In this document: piece after piece, positions 18,571 to 27,156 of the stretch
How positions within the stretch are numbered: the first letter of the stretch is position 1
How the letters are laid out: the number at the start of each line of letters is the position of its first letter
Assembly (NCBI RefSeq): GCF_023017105.1
Contig: NZ_JALKEV010000009.1
Location: 149,453-213,452 of the forward strand
Direction of reading: 5' to 3'
Length of the DNA stretch: 64,000 bases
Source of the DNA: Halalkalibacter sp. APA_J-10(15)
GTDB lineage: Bacteria > Bacillota > Bacilli > Bacillales > Bacillaceae_D
Notes under the pieces: generated by a model
Databases searched by the model: none
Told to the model about the DNA's origin: nothing
The model's input: only the letters and a program-made list of their open reading frames with translations
Made by a program: the position numbers and the translations under genes

Positions 18571-18777
18571 TTATTGTGGTTCATATTGCGGTTCTTGAAA
18601 TTCAATTTCTTGTTTTCTTTTTTGAACTTCATCTACAACTGACCTTGTCTTGAGAGCTGCTTGTCTGAATGCCTCGCTCGCTTCCTGCTCCTTCGTTTTT
18701 AATGAAAGAGAAAGTAAGCTTGCTTCAATGGCTTTTAACGATACTAACGCGCTTTCTACTTTTGAAGCTACCGTCAT
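18571..18777 (-). CDS. DUF1657 small protein (operon copy 2)
   Basis: A 68-residue soluble helical protein starting MTVASKVESALVSLK and ending EFQEPQYEPQ. It is a clear paralogue of the 69-residue protein at the head of the operon (shared MTV, SLK/GLK, ASL, EPQY). DUF1657 proteins occur in sporulating Firmicutes next to spoVA genes; the molecular role is unknown. It lies between spoVAE and the 2Duf gene with gaps of 11 and 24 bases. Confidence 0.85.
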   Translation of the reverse strand: MTVASKVESALVSLKAIEASLLSLSLKTKEQEASEAFRQAALKTRSVVDEVQKRKQEIEFQEPQYEPQ

Positions 18778-18788
18778 TACGTAATCAC

Positions 18789-19139
18789 CTACCCTTTCGA
18801 TTTAAAGACCAATGATGCTAAAAAGCCAAATATAATGGCCGCTGAAATACCTGCACTTGTGACTTCAAAAATCCCGGTCAACACACCGATTATCCCACTA
18901 CGTTCTGCTTCAGCCATTGCACCATGGACTAGCGAATTACCGAAGCTTGTAATAGGTACAGTTGCACCTGCCCCTGCGAAATCAATTAAAGGCTCATATA
19001 ATCCGAGACCATCCAATATCGCACCGCTTACAACTAGCGCACTCATTGTATGAGCAGGTGTTAATTTACCTATATCCATTAAAAGCTGACCAATGACACA
19101 TATGAGACCACCGACAATAAACGCAAATAAAAAGGTCAT
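18789..19139 (-). CDS. spoVAE: Stage V sporulation protein AE (SpoVAEb type)
   Basis: A 116-residue membrane protein with four hydrophobic segments and the SpoVA signature [19 protein letters not shown]. SpoVA proteins form the spore inner-membrane channel for dipicolinic acid uptake during sporulation and release in germination. It overlaps the end of spoVAD by 4 bases. The same signature recurs in SpoVAC (GAGTAVPVTGFANSV), showing the two are homologous. Confidence 0.93.
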   Translation of the reverse strand: MTFLFAFIVGGLICVIGQLLMDIGKLTPAHTMSALVVSGAILDGLGLYEPLIDFAGAGATVPITSFGNSLVHGAMAEAERSGIIGVLTGIFEVTSAGISAAIIFGFLASLVFKSKG

Positions 19140-20152
19140 TCACCTCCACCTCCTACTTCTATTGAAACGGCATGAGCAATACACGGTATCGTTTCATTTT
19201 GTTGGTAAGATAAAGGTGATAACAAGGCTCCTGTAGCAACAACTAATAATCGTTTTACCTGACCTTCGCGCATAGTTTTTAGTAGATGACCATAGACGAC
19301 TGCTGCCGAACAACCTGGCCCACTTGCTCCTGCTAAAATCGGTTGTCCCTCCCGATAAATCATGAGACCACAATCTTGAAACGTATCATCCTTGATAAAT
19401 AATTGCTTTTCACTTAACAGTTCCTTCGCAATGGGTAAGCCAATTTCCCCTAAATCACCAGTGACAATGAGATCATAATAATCGTCTGGTAAATTCAAAT
19501 CTCGAAAGTGAGCAGCAATAGTATCCGCAGCTGCTGGGGCCATTGCAGCCCCCATATTAAAAGGATCTGATAGTCCCATGTCAACGACTTTCCCCATCGT
19601 TGCTGACGTTACGACAGGTCCTTCACCTGAATGGGCGACGACCGCTGCTCCAGATGCTGTCACCGTCCATTGCGCCGTAGGAGGCTTCTGCCCACCATAT
19701 TCTGTTGGATAACGGAACTGCTTTTCTGTAGCAGCGTTATGACTTGAAGCGGCTGTCACTATCCGGTTTGCACTTTTTGAATTAACTAGAAGCGCACCTA
19801 GTGCAAGCCCCTCCATCGATGTTGAACATGCGCCAAACAATCCAACATAAGGGATAGTCAATGTTCGACTCGCAAAGCTCGATGGCGTCATTTGATTAAT
19901 TAAATCACCAGTGATCATAAATTGAACATCTTCTTTCTGCAAAGAAGCCTTTTCCAAGGAGCGAACAATTGATTCTTCTAATAAAACTTTTTGTGCTTTT
20001 TCATACGATTCCTGTCCTAGCCATAAATCACTATGAAGAATATCAAAATCATCTGCTATTGCTCCATTTGCTTCAAATGGCCCACCTACTGTTGCGGTTG
20101 ATATAATGACAGGTTTCTGTTCAAATGACCAAGATTGATGTCCTTGTAGCAT
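19136..20152 (-). CDS. spoVAD: Stage V sporulation protein AD
   Basis: A 338-residue thiolase-fold protein without membrane segments. SpoVAD binds dipicolinic acid at the spore inner membrane. Landmarks are [14 protein letters not shown], the [18 protein letters not shown] block and the C-terminal [14 protein letters not shown]. Its start directly follows the spoVAC stop, and its end overlaps spoVAE, so translation is coupled. Length is normal for the family. Confidence 0.95.
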   Translation of the reverse strand: MLQGHQSWSFEQKPVIISTATVGGPFEANGAIADDFDILHSDLWLGQESYEKAQKVLLEESIVRSLEKASLQKEDVQFMITGDLINQMTPSSFASRTLTIPYVGLFGACSTSMEGLALGALLVNSKSANRIVTAASSHNAATEKQFRYPTEYGGQKPPTAQWTVTASGAAVVAHSGEGPVVTSATMGKVVDMGLSDPFNMGAAMAPAAADTIAAHFRDLNLPDDYYDLIVTGDLGEIGLPIAKELLSEKQLFIKDDTFQDCGLMIYREGQPILAGASGPGCSAAVVYGHLLKTMREGQVKRLLVVATGALLSPLSYQQNETIPCIAHAVSIEVGGGGE

Positions 20153-20632
20153 TTACAGTCCTCCCCATTGGATGAAAACGGTTTTAATTAATGCAATAAC
20201 GAACGCGGCAACAGTTCCAAATACAATGACTGAGCCAGCTAGCTTGAATATATTACCTCCTACTCCAAGCACATAACCTTCTGTTCGATGTTCAATGGCA
20301 GCTGAGGCAACCGAGTTAGCAAAACCGGTTACAGGAACAGCCGTCCCTGCGCCGGCAAATTGAGCAAATCGATCATATACACCAAAGCCGGTAAACAATA
20401 CAGCAAGTAGTATGAGAGTGGCAATAGTCGGGTCGCTTGCAGAGCGTTGCGTGAAGTCAAAAAAAGTATAATAAAACATTTGAATACATTGCCCGATCAC
20501 ACAAATAAAGCCCCCGACTAAAAAAGCTTTTATACAGTTTTTTATAACAGGTCTTTTTTTCTCATGTTTCTGTGCTAGCTGTTGATATTGATCTTGTTTT
20601 GGCGAGATATTTTTCTTCTTATTTTGAGACAT
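20153..20632 (-). CDS. spoVAC: Stage V sporulation protein AC
   Basis: A 159-residue membrane protein: a charged N-terminal tail (1-45), then about four hydrophobic helices and the signature GAGTAVPVTGFANSVASAA. SpoVAC is the mechanosensitive-type channel component of the dipicolinic acid complex. It abuts spoVAD, with the start of that gene immediately after its stop. The upstream neighbour is a YhcN/YlaJ lipoprotein gene, which is the arrangement of spoVA2mob rather than of the canonical spoVA operon. Confidence 0.94.
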   Translation of the reverse strand: MSQNKKKNISPKQDQYQQLAQKHEKKRPVIKNCIKAFLVGGFICVIGQCIQMFYYTFFDFTQRSASDPTIATLILLAVLFTGFGVYDRFAQFAGAGTAVPVTGFANSVASAAIEHRTEGYVLGVGGNIFKLAGSVIVFGTVAAFVIALIKTVFIQWGGL

Positions 20633-20644
20633 TTTACTACCCTC

Positions 20645-21073
20645 CTATCCTTTCATCATTTCATCTAATTCTTTTAAGCGTTTTGACAATCGTTCTTCAC
20701 TAATTGAACGTTGCTTCAATTGCTGTTCGAGCTTTCCAACCTCAATAAAGATTTTCTCATCTGTTGAAACATGTACAGTCGCATCTGGATATCTCTTTTT
20801 GATAGCATCATGTGACTTTTTCCTTATTTCCTTTAGAAAAAAACGGTCCAGTGGTTTTACATGAGGCGTTATATATACGTTATTCCCCTGCGAAACCCCT
20901 TTCACTTCGATAACTTCATCCATTGATAAGACAATTTCTTTCGCTGTATTTGCCATGTTCTGCTCTACTATGACGTCCTTTAATTGCAGTGATTTTATTT
21001 CTTCGTTCGTATTCATTTCACATCCTATCAAATAAAAGCAACATACTAATAAAATCAATATGATCTTTTTCAT
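20645..21073 (-). CDS. YhcN/YlaJ-family sporulation lipoprotein
   Basis: A 142-residue lipoprotein: signal peptide with lipobox LIGC (Cys at about 18), then a small alpha/beta domain with the family pattern DEVIEVKGVSQGNNVYI, and a charged helical tail. YhcN/YlaJ proteins are spore inner-membrane lipoproteins. In spoVA2mob operons one such gene lies directly before spoVAC, as here (12-base gap). Confidence 0.85.
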   Translation of the reverse strand: MKKIILILLVCCFYLIGCEMNTNEEIKSLQLKDVIVEQNMANTAKEIVLSMDEVIEVKGVSQGNNVYITPHVKPLDRFFLKEIRKKSHDAIKKRYPDATVHVSTDEKIFIEVGKLEQQLKQRSISEERLSKRLKELDEMMKG

Positions 21074-21165
21074 AACCTTCTCTCCTTACAATTCATTATG
21101 TATGGCAAAGAATCTTTCTATATAATGAAAGGAGGTTCTCACGTAGAGCAACCTCCTGCTTTAAG

Positions 21166-21369
21166 CTAACTTTTGTATTGAGGCTCTTCTTGTTCGATTT
21201 GCTGCATTCTTGGTGTTAAGCCATCAATAACACTTTGTGTGTTTTGGGCCATTTGTTGATACAATTGCTTTGCTTGTTGATTTTCCGTTTCAAGTGCAAA
21301 CGTTTCTAAGCTCGCTTGAGCACTTTTTAATCCGGCAATGGTTTGTTTCATTTTTGAACCAACCGTCAT
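21166..21369 (-). CDS. DUF1657 small protein (operon copy 1)
   Basis: A 67-residue soluble protein starting MTVGSKMKQTIAGLK; an in-frame ATG two codons upstream is too close to the AAGGAGG site. It is first in the seven-gene spoVA2mob-like operon and paralogous to the copy at 18571 and to the tail of the 2Duf protein. The pattern is two helices with a conserved LETFALETEN turn and EPQY at the end. No clear sigma-G promoter was found upstream. Confidence 0.85.
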   Translation of the reverse strand: MTVGSKMKQTIAGLKSAQASLETFALETENQQAKQLYQQMAQNTQSVIDGLTPRMQQIEQEEPQYKS

Positions 21370-21467
21370 CTTCATAACCTCCTTAGTCGTTAGTACAATT
21401 ATATTTTGATAAAATAACCAACAAACTATTAGAGGAAAAATTTTACTTTTTAGAAGGAGCGTATCTA

Positions 21468-21995
21468 ATGTTCTTCAATCCCATTACGGTTATGTTAATT
21501 TGCACAAGTATTGTCCTTATAACTATATTTATTACGTATAAGCATGTAAAAAAGAAGATTCAGCTATTACTTAACGAAATAACAGATTTAAAAGTACCAA
21601 TTTCATTAGTTCAGTCAGAAATACAAAAAAGCGTACAAGAAGAAAGTCGTACTCATGTTTTGATTATGCTATATCGCTTACGAGAAGCTGTTGGTAAGCA
21701 ACAAGAACAGTTACACCCTCGATATATTGAGCAATTACCTATGACTCATGGTTTATCAGAAGTTGAGCTTAGTCATCTATTTTCTGGTGAAGCAGCTTTA
21801 ATTATTCATCAATATTGGGCGTCTTATCGTTCTTATGTGGAAAAATATTGGTTGACAGATTCAGGGCAAATAAAAACGATTTTTCAAGGTAAGAATAATG
21901 ACCTTAATACGGAACTCGGACAGCTTCACTTCGATTCACAAAAACTTGTCATCTATTTTGATCAAATGATTAGCAAGCTAAACTCACTCACATAA
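21468..21995 (+). CDS. Membrane-anchored hypothetical protein in the spoVA island
   Basis: A 175-residue protein with one N-terminal membrane segment (about 5-24), a basic stop (KHVKKK), then a mostly helical, probably coiled region (30-170) exposed to the cytoplasm by the positive-inside rule. AAGGAGCG lies 8 bases before the ATG. It is divergent from the spoVA2mob-like operon and 53 bases upstream of another DUF421 gene, so the two are likely co-transcribed. I do not recognise the family. Confidence 0.7.
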   Translation: MFFNPITVMLICTSIVLITIFITYKHVKKKIQLLLNEITDLKVPISLVQSEIQKSVQEESRTHVLIMLYRLREAVGKQQEQLHPRYIEQLPMTHGLSEVELSHLFSGEAALIIHQYWASYRSYVEKYWLTDSGQIKTIFQGKNNDLNTELGQLHFDSQKLVIYFDQMISKLNSLT

Positions 21996-22048
21996 ATCTC
22001 TTCTCTCTCGTTCAAACTAATTATAAGCGAGGGAAAAGGAGGAGTTAC

Positions 22049-22729
22049 GTGAATACAAACTTTCTTTCTCTAACAGTTGAGCTTTTTGTTGGTTTTTTTG
22101 CTTTGCTCGTCCTTACGAAAATTCTTGGCAAAAATCAAATTACACAATTAACACCTTTCGATTTTATCTCAGCATTAGTTCTTGGGGAGTTAGTGGGAAA
22201 TGCTATTTATGATAAAGATATTGGTCTACATTACGTTATTTACGCTGTTTTTTTATGGGGAGCACTTATTTATACAATTGAGATGATTACACAAAAATTC
22301 CGTGGCTCTAGAAGTATACTTGAGGGTAAACCATCCTTCATTATTGCAAACGGCAAAATTCAATTTTCAGAGTTAAAAAAAAATAAACTTGATTTCGATC
22401 AACTTCTCCATCTTCTTCGTTCACAAGGAGTTTTTTCAATTAGAGAGGTCGAATATGGAGTATTAGAAACGAATGGATCCGTTAGTGTATTAAAGAAATC
22501 CCAATATAGCTACCCAACTCAACAAGATTTGAATATGCCTCCTACATCAGTACAATTTCCTGTTTTTATAATACTTGATGGTGAAGTGATACAAGAAGGT
22601 CTGGACAAGCTAAATAAGGATGGAGCCTGGTTAAAGAAGGAGCTTTTTCAAAGAGGGATCGCTGGTCCGAAACAAGTCGTCTACGCAGAGTGGTTAGAGG
22701 ATGAAGGGTTCGAAATTCAAACATACTAA
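22049..22729 (+). CDS. DUF421 (YetF-family) membrane protein 2
   Basis: A 226-residue YetF-family protein starting at GTG (GGAGGAG 6 bases upstream). Three N-terminal membrane segments, including the family motif QITQLTPFDFISALVLGELVGN, precede the YetF soluble domain with GKPSFIIANGK and LETNGSVSVLKK. It lacks a DUF1657 tail. It follows the coiled membrane protein and precedes a phosphodiesterase-like lipoprotein (19-base gap), suggesting a three-gene operon. Confidence 0.82.
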   Translation: MNTNFLSLTVELFVGFFALLVLTKILGKNQITQLTPFDFISALVLGELVGNAIYDKDIGLHYVIYAVFLWGALIYTIEMITQKFRGSRSILEGKPSFIIANGKIQFSELKKNKLDFDQLLHLLRSQGVFSIREVEYGVLETNGSVSVLKKSQYSYPTQQDLNMPPTSVQFPVFIILDGEVIQEGLDKLNKDGAWLKKELFQRGIAGPKQVVYAEWLEDEGFEIQTY

Positions 22730-22748
22730 AATGGAGGTATGTAACACC

Positions 22749-24314
22749 ATGAAACAACTAGCGCTCTTTATATTAATTGTCTTTATTTCATTGTGCGGGT
22801 GTCAAGATGAGAAGACAGATCAACACTCTCTCACACATCAACAAAAGAAAGCAACTCAAAACAACGGTCATAGCGTTATCGTCATTCTAATTGACTCAAT
22901 GACTGAAAAAGTAATAGAAAAGGGACTTAAAGAAGGCAGACTACCAGCTTTACAATACTTAATCGATCATGGTACAGTCTTTCATGATCTCGTTGCACCG
23001 TTTCCTTCCATGTCAGTTACGATAGAAAGCACTTTGATTACAGGCGATTCTCCAGATGAACATTCAGTTCCAGGGTTGAATTGGTACGATGCAACATCAG
23101 ATTCTCTTATTAGTTATGGTGACTCTATCTCATCCATGTGGAAGCTAGGTCGAAATGATGTTATTGATCATACATTAAGTAAATTAAATAACGAACATTT
23201 AAATAAAAAATCAACAACGATTTATGAAAGCTTAAAGAGAAAAGGACTTACTACTGGTTCTATTAATATGCTTGTCTATCGAGGAGACACAAGGCATACA
23301 CTCACTGTGCCTGCTCCTTTTAAAACCATTCTTCAATTGGAATCGGAAACGATAGAGACTAAAGGGCCTGACCTTTTGGCATTTGGTAAAGCTATTCAAC
23401 CTGAAATAAAAGGTGATGTTCCCGATGGAATAACAGAGCAACTTGGTCTAAATGACCGTTACTCAGCAGAAGTCATTGCTCAGCTCATTAAAGATGGACA
23501 ACAACCTAACTTTCTGATGGCATTCTTTCCTGATTTTGATAAGCTTGCTCATCATCATGGACCTTATGCAATTGACGACTTTATTAAAGTTGATCATGAT
23601 GTACAAACGATTTTAAATGCATATGAAAGTTGGGAAGACGCTCTTACTAAAAATACTTTTATCGTATTAGGGGATCATGGACAAAGTGAACTCATTCATA
23701 ATAAAGAGTCTGTAGGAATTGAACTCGAATCATTAGTATATCCATATTCAGTCGCTTCGTTATTTGAATCACCTAGTAGTGGGGACATCATTATAGCGAA
23801 CAACCATCGCATGGCTTATTTTTATTTGAATAATGAAGAACTTACATTTTCCCGAGTCAGCGAACTGTTATTACAAGATGATCGTATTGATCATATCGCC
23901 TGGATAGAAAATGATGAAGTCGTTTTACAAAAACAAGGTATCAAAGGTTATTTACGATTTAAAGAAGGCGGAGTATTACAAGATGACTATGATCAAAACT
24001 GGACACTTAATGGGAATAGAAACATCGCTCATATTTCAGTAAAAGACAATTATATTAACTATAATGATTATCCGGATATCTTTCACCAGCTCGACTCAGC
24101 ATTAAAAAGTCATGACAACACATTAATTGTTACAGCTAAGCCTGGGTACACGCTGAAAACGGAAGCTGCACCCGTTCACGTTGGTGGTGGTGAACACGGT
24201 GGTCTTCACAAGACAGATACATTAACGTCTATCATTGTTTCTAGCAAAGAAAACCTGCCTGAAAAACGAAGGATGGTCGATTTATTTGACTATTTCCACA
24301 CTTTTTTTAATTAA
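22749..24314 (+). CDS. Alkaline-phosphatase-superfamily (type I phosphodiesterase/pyrophosphatase-like) lipoprotein
   Basis: A 521-residue exported lipoprotein (lipobox LCGC) from ATG 22749, chosen because GGAGGT lies 10 bases upstream. The body has the metal-binding landmarks of the superfamily: first Asp in VILIDSM, a Ser/Thr-rich nucleophile region PSMSVTIESTLITG, DFDKLAHHHG, GDHGQSE and a late His in GGGEHGGLH. Such enzymes hydrolyse phosphodiester or phosphoglycerol bonds; the substrate here is unknown. Last gene of the plus-strand trio in the island. A role on spore or cell-surface lipids or polymers is only inference. Confidence 0.8.
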   Translation: MKQLALFILIVFISLCGCQDEKTDQHSLTHQQKKATQNNGHSVIVILIDSMTEKVIEKGLKEGRLPALQYLIDHGTVFHDLVAPFPSMSVTIESTLITGDSPDEHSVPGLNWYDATSDSLISYGDSISSMWKLGRNDVIDHTLSKLNNEHLNKKSTTIYESLKRKGLTTGSINMLVYRGDTRHTLTVPAPFKTILQLESETIETKGPDLLAFGKAIQPEIKGDVPDGITEQLGLNDRYSAEVIAQLIKDGQQPNFLMAFFPDFDKLAHHHGPYAIDDFIKVDHDVQTILNAYESWEDALTKNTFIVLGDHGQSELIHNKESVGIELESLVYPYSVASLFESPSSGDIIIANNHRMAYFYLNNEELTFSRVSELLLQDDRIDHIAWIENDEVVLQKQGIKGYLRFKEGGVLQDDYDQNWTLNGNRNIAHISVKDNYINYNDYPDIFHQLDSALKSHDNTLIVTAKPGYTLKTEAAPVHVGGGEHGGLHKTDTLTSIIVSSKENLPEKRRMVDLFDYFHTFFN

Positions 24315-24379
24315 ATGTTCGTAACCGTTATGTGTTTTAAGAGGATTGATACGGTTGTTTAAATCAGGCGCAATGTTGC

Positions 24380-24478
24380 AAAGCAATCGCCACTCGAAAC
24401 AAAGGTGATGAGAAAGCCGATTTGAATACGTTTACTTTAAACGTATTCATTGCCCCTTCTAAGAGTGGAGATTGCTTT
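24380..24478. repeat. Nested inverted repeat between convergent genes (probable bidirectional terminator)
   Basis: Outer arms AAAGCAATCGCCACTC (24380-24395) and GAGTGGAGATTGCTTT (24463-24478) pair at 15 of 16 positions. Inside is a perfect 10-bp hairpin GAATACGTTT / AAACGTATTC (24424-24448). GAGAAAGC (24410-24417) can pair instead with GCTTTCTC (24474-24481), so two folds compete. It lies between the phosphodiesterase gene and the convergent SOD gene. Confidence 0.65.
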
Positions 24479-24493
24479 CTCATTTATTGATCT

Positions 24494-25420
24494 CTAATAT
24501 GGTGTCCACTTTACCTTCCGTGCTTCTTTAAAACGTTTTTCTACTTCTGGCCAATAAACAACGTTCCACCATTGCTCGATATATTTATTTCTCTCATTTT
24601 GATAGCGTAAGTAATAAGCATGTTCCCATACGTCTAATACTAATAACGGAATGACATCTTGCTGCGTTAGATTTTGGTGTTTTTCAGCTTGTAAAATTTC
24701 TAAACGATGTGCTCTCGGCGACCATACTAAAAGCGCCCATCCACCTCCCTCTACATGTTCAGCAGCCTGCGAAAATTGTTCCTTCATCTTGTTAAAGCTC
24801 CCAAAATCTTGTTCAATTTGTTTCTTTAACATACCTTCAGGTTGTCCGCCACCATTTGGATTCATCACTGTCCAAAATATCGTATGCAAATAATGACCAG
24901 CACCATGAAAAGCTAATTCTCTCTTCCAATGTTTAAGCAAATCATAATTCCCAGTTTCCCTTGCTTCTTTGACTTTTTTCTCAGCTTTATTCAATCCATC
25001 AACATAGCTTTGATGATGCTTCATATGATGTAACTTCATTGTTTGGCGATCAATGTATGGCTCCAAATCCTCGTAACGATATGGAAGAGGAGGTAATATA
25101 TGCCCACCAATTGGAACAGAATGATCCCCTCTCTCTACCTCCTTTTCTCGTTGTAGATTATGCCAACTTTCGTAACAGTTCATTGCTAAAGTGTATAATT
25201 GCTGATTCTCATGGTCCTTAACGCCTGATTTACTTTTTTCTAACTCATTGATTAACTCGTTCATAGACGACGTAAATTCACCATCGTCTATCACTAATGT
25301 TTCATCTCTGTTATAACATATCCGTTTTAACTCTTCTGCCCATTTTAAAACATCGTTAACATACTGTGAATGAATAGTATGAGTTTCCATCTTCTCCTCC
25401 TTACCATTTAATCCATTCAT
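24494..25420 (-). CDS. sodF: Fe/Mn-type superoxide dismutase with N-terminal extension
   Basis: Converts superoxide to O2 and H2O2. The 308 residues consist of an extra N-terminal helical region (about 1-105) and a complete SOD domain from about 107. Metal ligands by alignment are His131 (KLHHMKHH), His179 (YLHTIFW), Asp263 and His267 (DVWEHAYY). The Gly before His176 and Gln249 correspond to the Mn-type second-sphere pattern, so Mn or cambialistic use is possible even though the long-form Bacillus homologue is named SodF (Fe). It lies at the scp end of the spore island. Symbol by similarity of layout only. Confidence 0.85.
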   Translation of the reverse strand: MNGLNGKEEKMETHTIHSQYVNDVLKWAEELKRICYNRDETLVIDDGEFTSSMNELINELEKSKSGVKDHENQQLYTLAMNCYESWHNLQREKEVERGDHSVPIGGHILPPLPYRYEDLEPYIDRQTMKLHHMKHHQSYVDGLNKAEKKVKEARETGNYDLLKHWKRELAFHGAGHYLHTIFWTVMNPNGGGQPEGMLKKQIEQDFGSFNKMKEQFSQAAEHVEGGGWALLVWSPRAHRLEILQAEKHQNLTQQDVIPLLVLDVWEHAYYLRYQNERNKYIEQWWNVVYWPEVEKRFKEARKVKWTPY

Positions 25421-25559
25421 TATATGATGATAAGAGGTTGGTTCATGTAAAAATACACGAATTTTTTATGATTCTTCCTTTTTTGTTTCAATTTAAGGGC
25501 TTCACCATTATACGTTTCGAAATAGATGTCGTTCTCCAATAACTTATAATCTAAAAAAA

Positions 25560-25597
25560 GATATGTCAAAGGCTCAATGAACCTTAGACACATCTTT
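25560..25597 (-). terminator. Terminator of the scpAB operon
   Basis: Stem AAAGATGTGTCTAAGG with partner CCTTTGACATATCTTT (two mismatches), followed on the minus strand by a run of seven T. It lies 6 bases downstream of the scpB stop. Confidence 0.8.
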
Positions 25598-25602
25598 ACC
25601 TA

Positions 25603-26181
25603 TTACTGAATTTCTTCAAATTGCTGTAAAAATAAATCTGCCTCATCTTCCAATGAACCGTCATCGACTTCATCAGGTAATGGCGGTAACTCTTCTAGAG
25701 ACTTCAATCCAAAATGGTCAAGAAAAAAAGATGTCGTACCATACAGAATAGGTCGACCCGTACCTTGCGCTCGGCCAACTTCTTTTATAAGTAATTTCGC
25801 TGTTAATGATTGTAACGCCTTTTCTGATTTTACTCCTCGAACATCCTCTACTTCCATTCTTGTAATAGGTTGTTTGTAAGCAATAATAGCTAATGTTTCA
25901 AGAGCAGCTTGTGAAAGCTGTGATTGGATAGGCGATGTAGCAAGCCTTTTAAAATAAGGGGCATGCTCAGCTCTAGTAGCCATGCGAAAAGCACCAGCGA
26001 CCTCAACAATTTGAATCCCTTTTTTTTCATCTTCATACTTAAATTGCAAACTAGTGACCGCTTCAGCCGCTACTGTTGTATCAAGCTCTAATACTTCTGC
26101 TAGTTGCTTAATTGTAATCCCTTCATCACCAACCACTAGCAATAATCCTTCTATAACCGCTTGGAGTTCACGAAAAATCAA
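25603..26181 (-). CDS. scpB: Segregation and condensation protein ScpB
   Basis: Winged-helix kite subunit of the SMC condensin complex that organises and segregates chromosomes. The 192 residues contain two winged-helix domains and the motif QAALETLAIIAYKQPITR followed by VRGVKSE. Its start overlaps the scpA stop (4 bases). An acidic tail (about 170-192) is normal. In B. subtilis this gene is separated from dacB by ypuI only; here about 9 kb intervene. Confidence 0.96.
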   Translation of the reverse strand: MIFRELQAVIEGLLLVVGDEGITIKQLAEVLELDTTVAAEAVTSLQFKYEDEKKGIQIVEVAGAFRMATRAEHAPYFKRLATSPIQSQLSQAALETLAIIAYKQPITRMEVEDVRGVKSEKALQSLTAKLLIKEVGRAQGTGRPILYGTTSFFLDHFGLKSLEELPPLPDEVDDGSLEDEADLFLQQFEEIQ

Positions 26182-26951
26182 TGTAGATTCCCCCCCTCAA
26201 CTCGGTAGATCATGATGCTTGTGAAATTTTCATCTTGTATGCAGCGAACCGATTTTGTTTTCATCAACTCCAAAACAGCTAAAAATGTCATGACGATTTG
26301 TCCTCTATCCTGTTCATAAAATAGCTCTTCAAAGTGAACCGGGCGATTTAATTGACTCATTCGGTTAAGTACAAATTCAATTTTTTCTTCGATAGAGTAC
26401 TCTTGGCTTTTTACAGTTTTCGTCTTAGGAGCCTGTAAAGCTTTACGTTTCGTTAGCTTTTGATAAGCAGCAAGCATATCAAATAATGTGACTCCTTGAA
26501 TCGCCAACTCTCTCTTTTCTGCTTCAGTTATAAATTGATCTAATTCATCAGGTGCACGAGTATAGGTAAGGCTTCTTTCTTTTTCCTTCTCCTTTAACTC
26601 ATTTGCTGCTTCCTTATACTTTCGATATTCGATTAAACGAAGCATTAATTCCTCACGAGGATCCTCCTCTTCTTCCAATACCCACTCTTCCTCAAATAAC
26701 TCCTCCTGTTTCGGGAGAAGCATTTGGCTCTTGATGGCTAATAATGTAGCAGCCATCACTAAGTATTCACTGGCGATGTCTAACTCCAATTCTTGCATTG
26801 TTTCAATATACGTCATGTATTGATCAGTTATTTGTGCAACAGGTATATCATAAATATCGACCTCTGCTTGATTAATTAGATGCAATAACAAGTCGAGCGG
26901 TCCTTCAAATGCATCAATCTTTACACTATATGAATTCAATATAACCACCAC
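26178..26951 (-). CDS. scpA: Segregation and condensation protein ScpA
   Basis: Kleisin subunit of SMC-ScpAB. The 257 residues begin with the kleisin helix FEGPLDLLLHLI and contain SEYLVMAATLLAIKSQMLLP, an acidic linker and the C-terminal winged-helix end (MTFLAVLELMK). First gene of scpAB. The ATG at 26951 could be preceded by GTG forms, but the second-frame start is not better supported. Confidence 0.96.
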   Translation of the reverse strand: MVVILNSYSVKIDAFEGPLDLLLHLINQAEVDIYDIPVAQITDQYMTYIETMQELELDIASEYLVMAATLLAIKSQMLLPKQEELFEEEWVLEEEEDPREELMLRLIEYRKYKEAANELKEKEKERSLTYTRAPDELDQFITEAEKRELAIQGVTLFDMLAAYQKLTKRKALQAPKTKTVKSQEYSIEEKIEFVLNRMSQLNRPVHFEELFYEQDRGQIVMTFLAVLELMKTKSVRCIQDENFTSIMIYRVEGGNLH

Positions 26952-27156
26952 TAGCTTCTAGACTATCTACGAAATTATACCACACATTCAATAAATGGAG
27001 AACATATCTTCTAACCACACACTAAAATATACTCACTCTGTTCGATTCACTTTTTTGCATATGTTACAATATTCTAATATGGGGAGAATTACATGTATAT
27101 AAAGTGAATCGTTATTTTGTTCCCATTTGTGATCCAACGATTAAAAGGAGACAATT

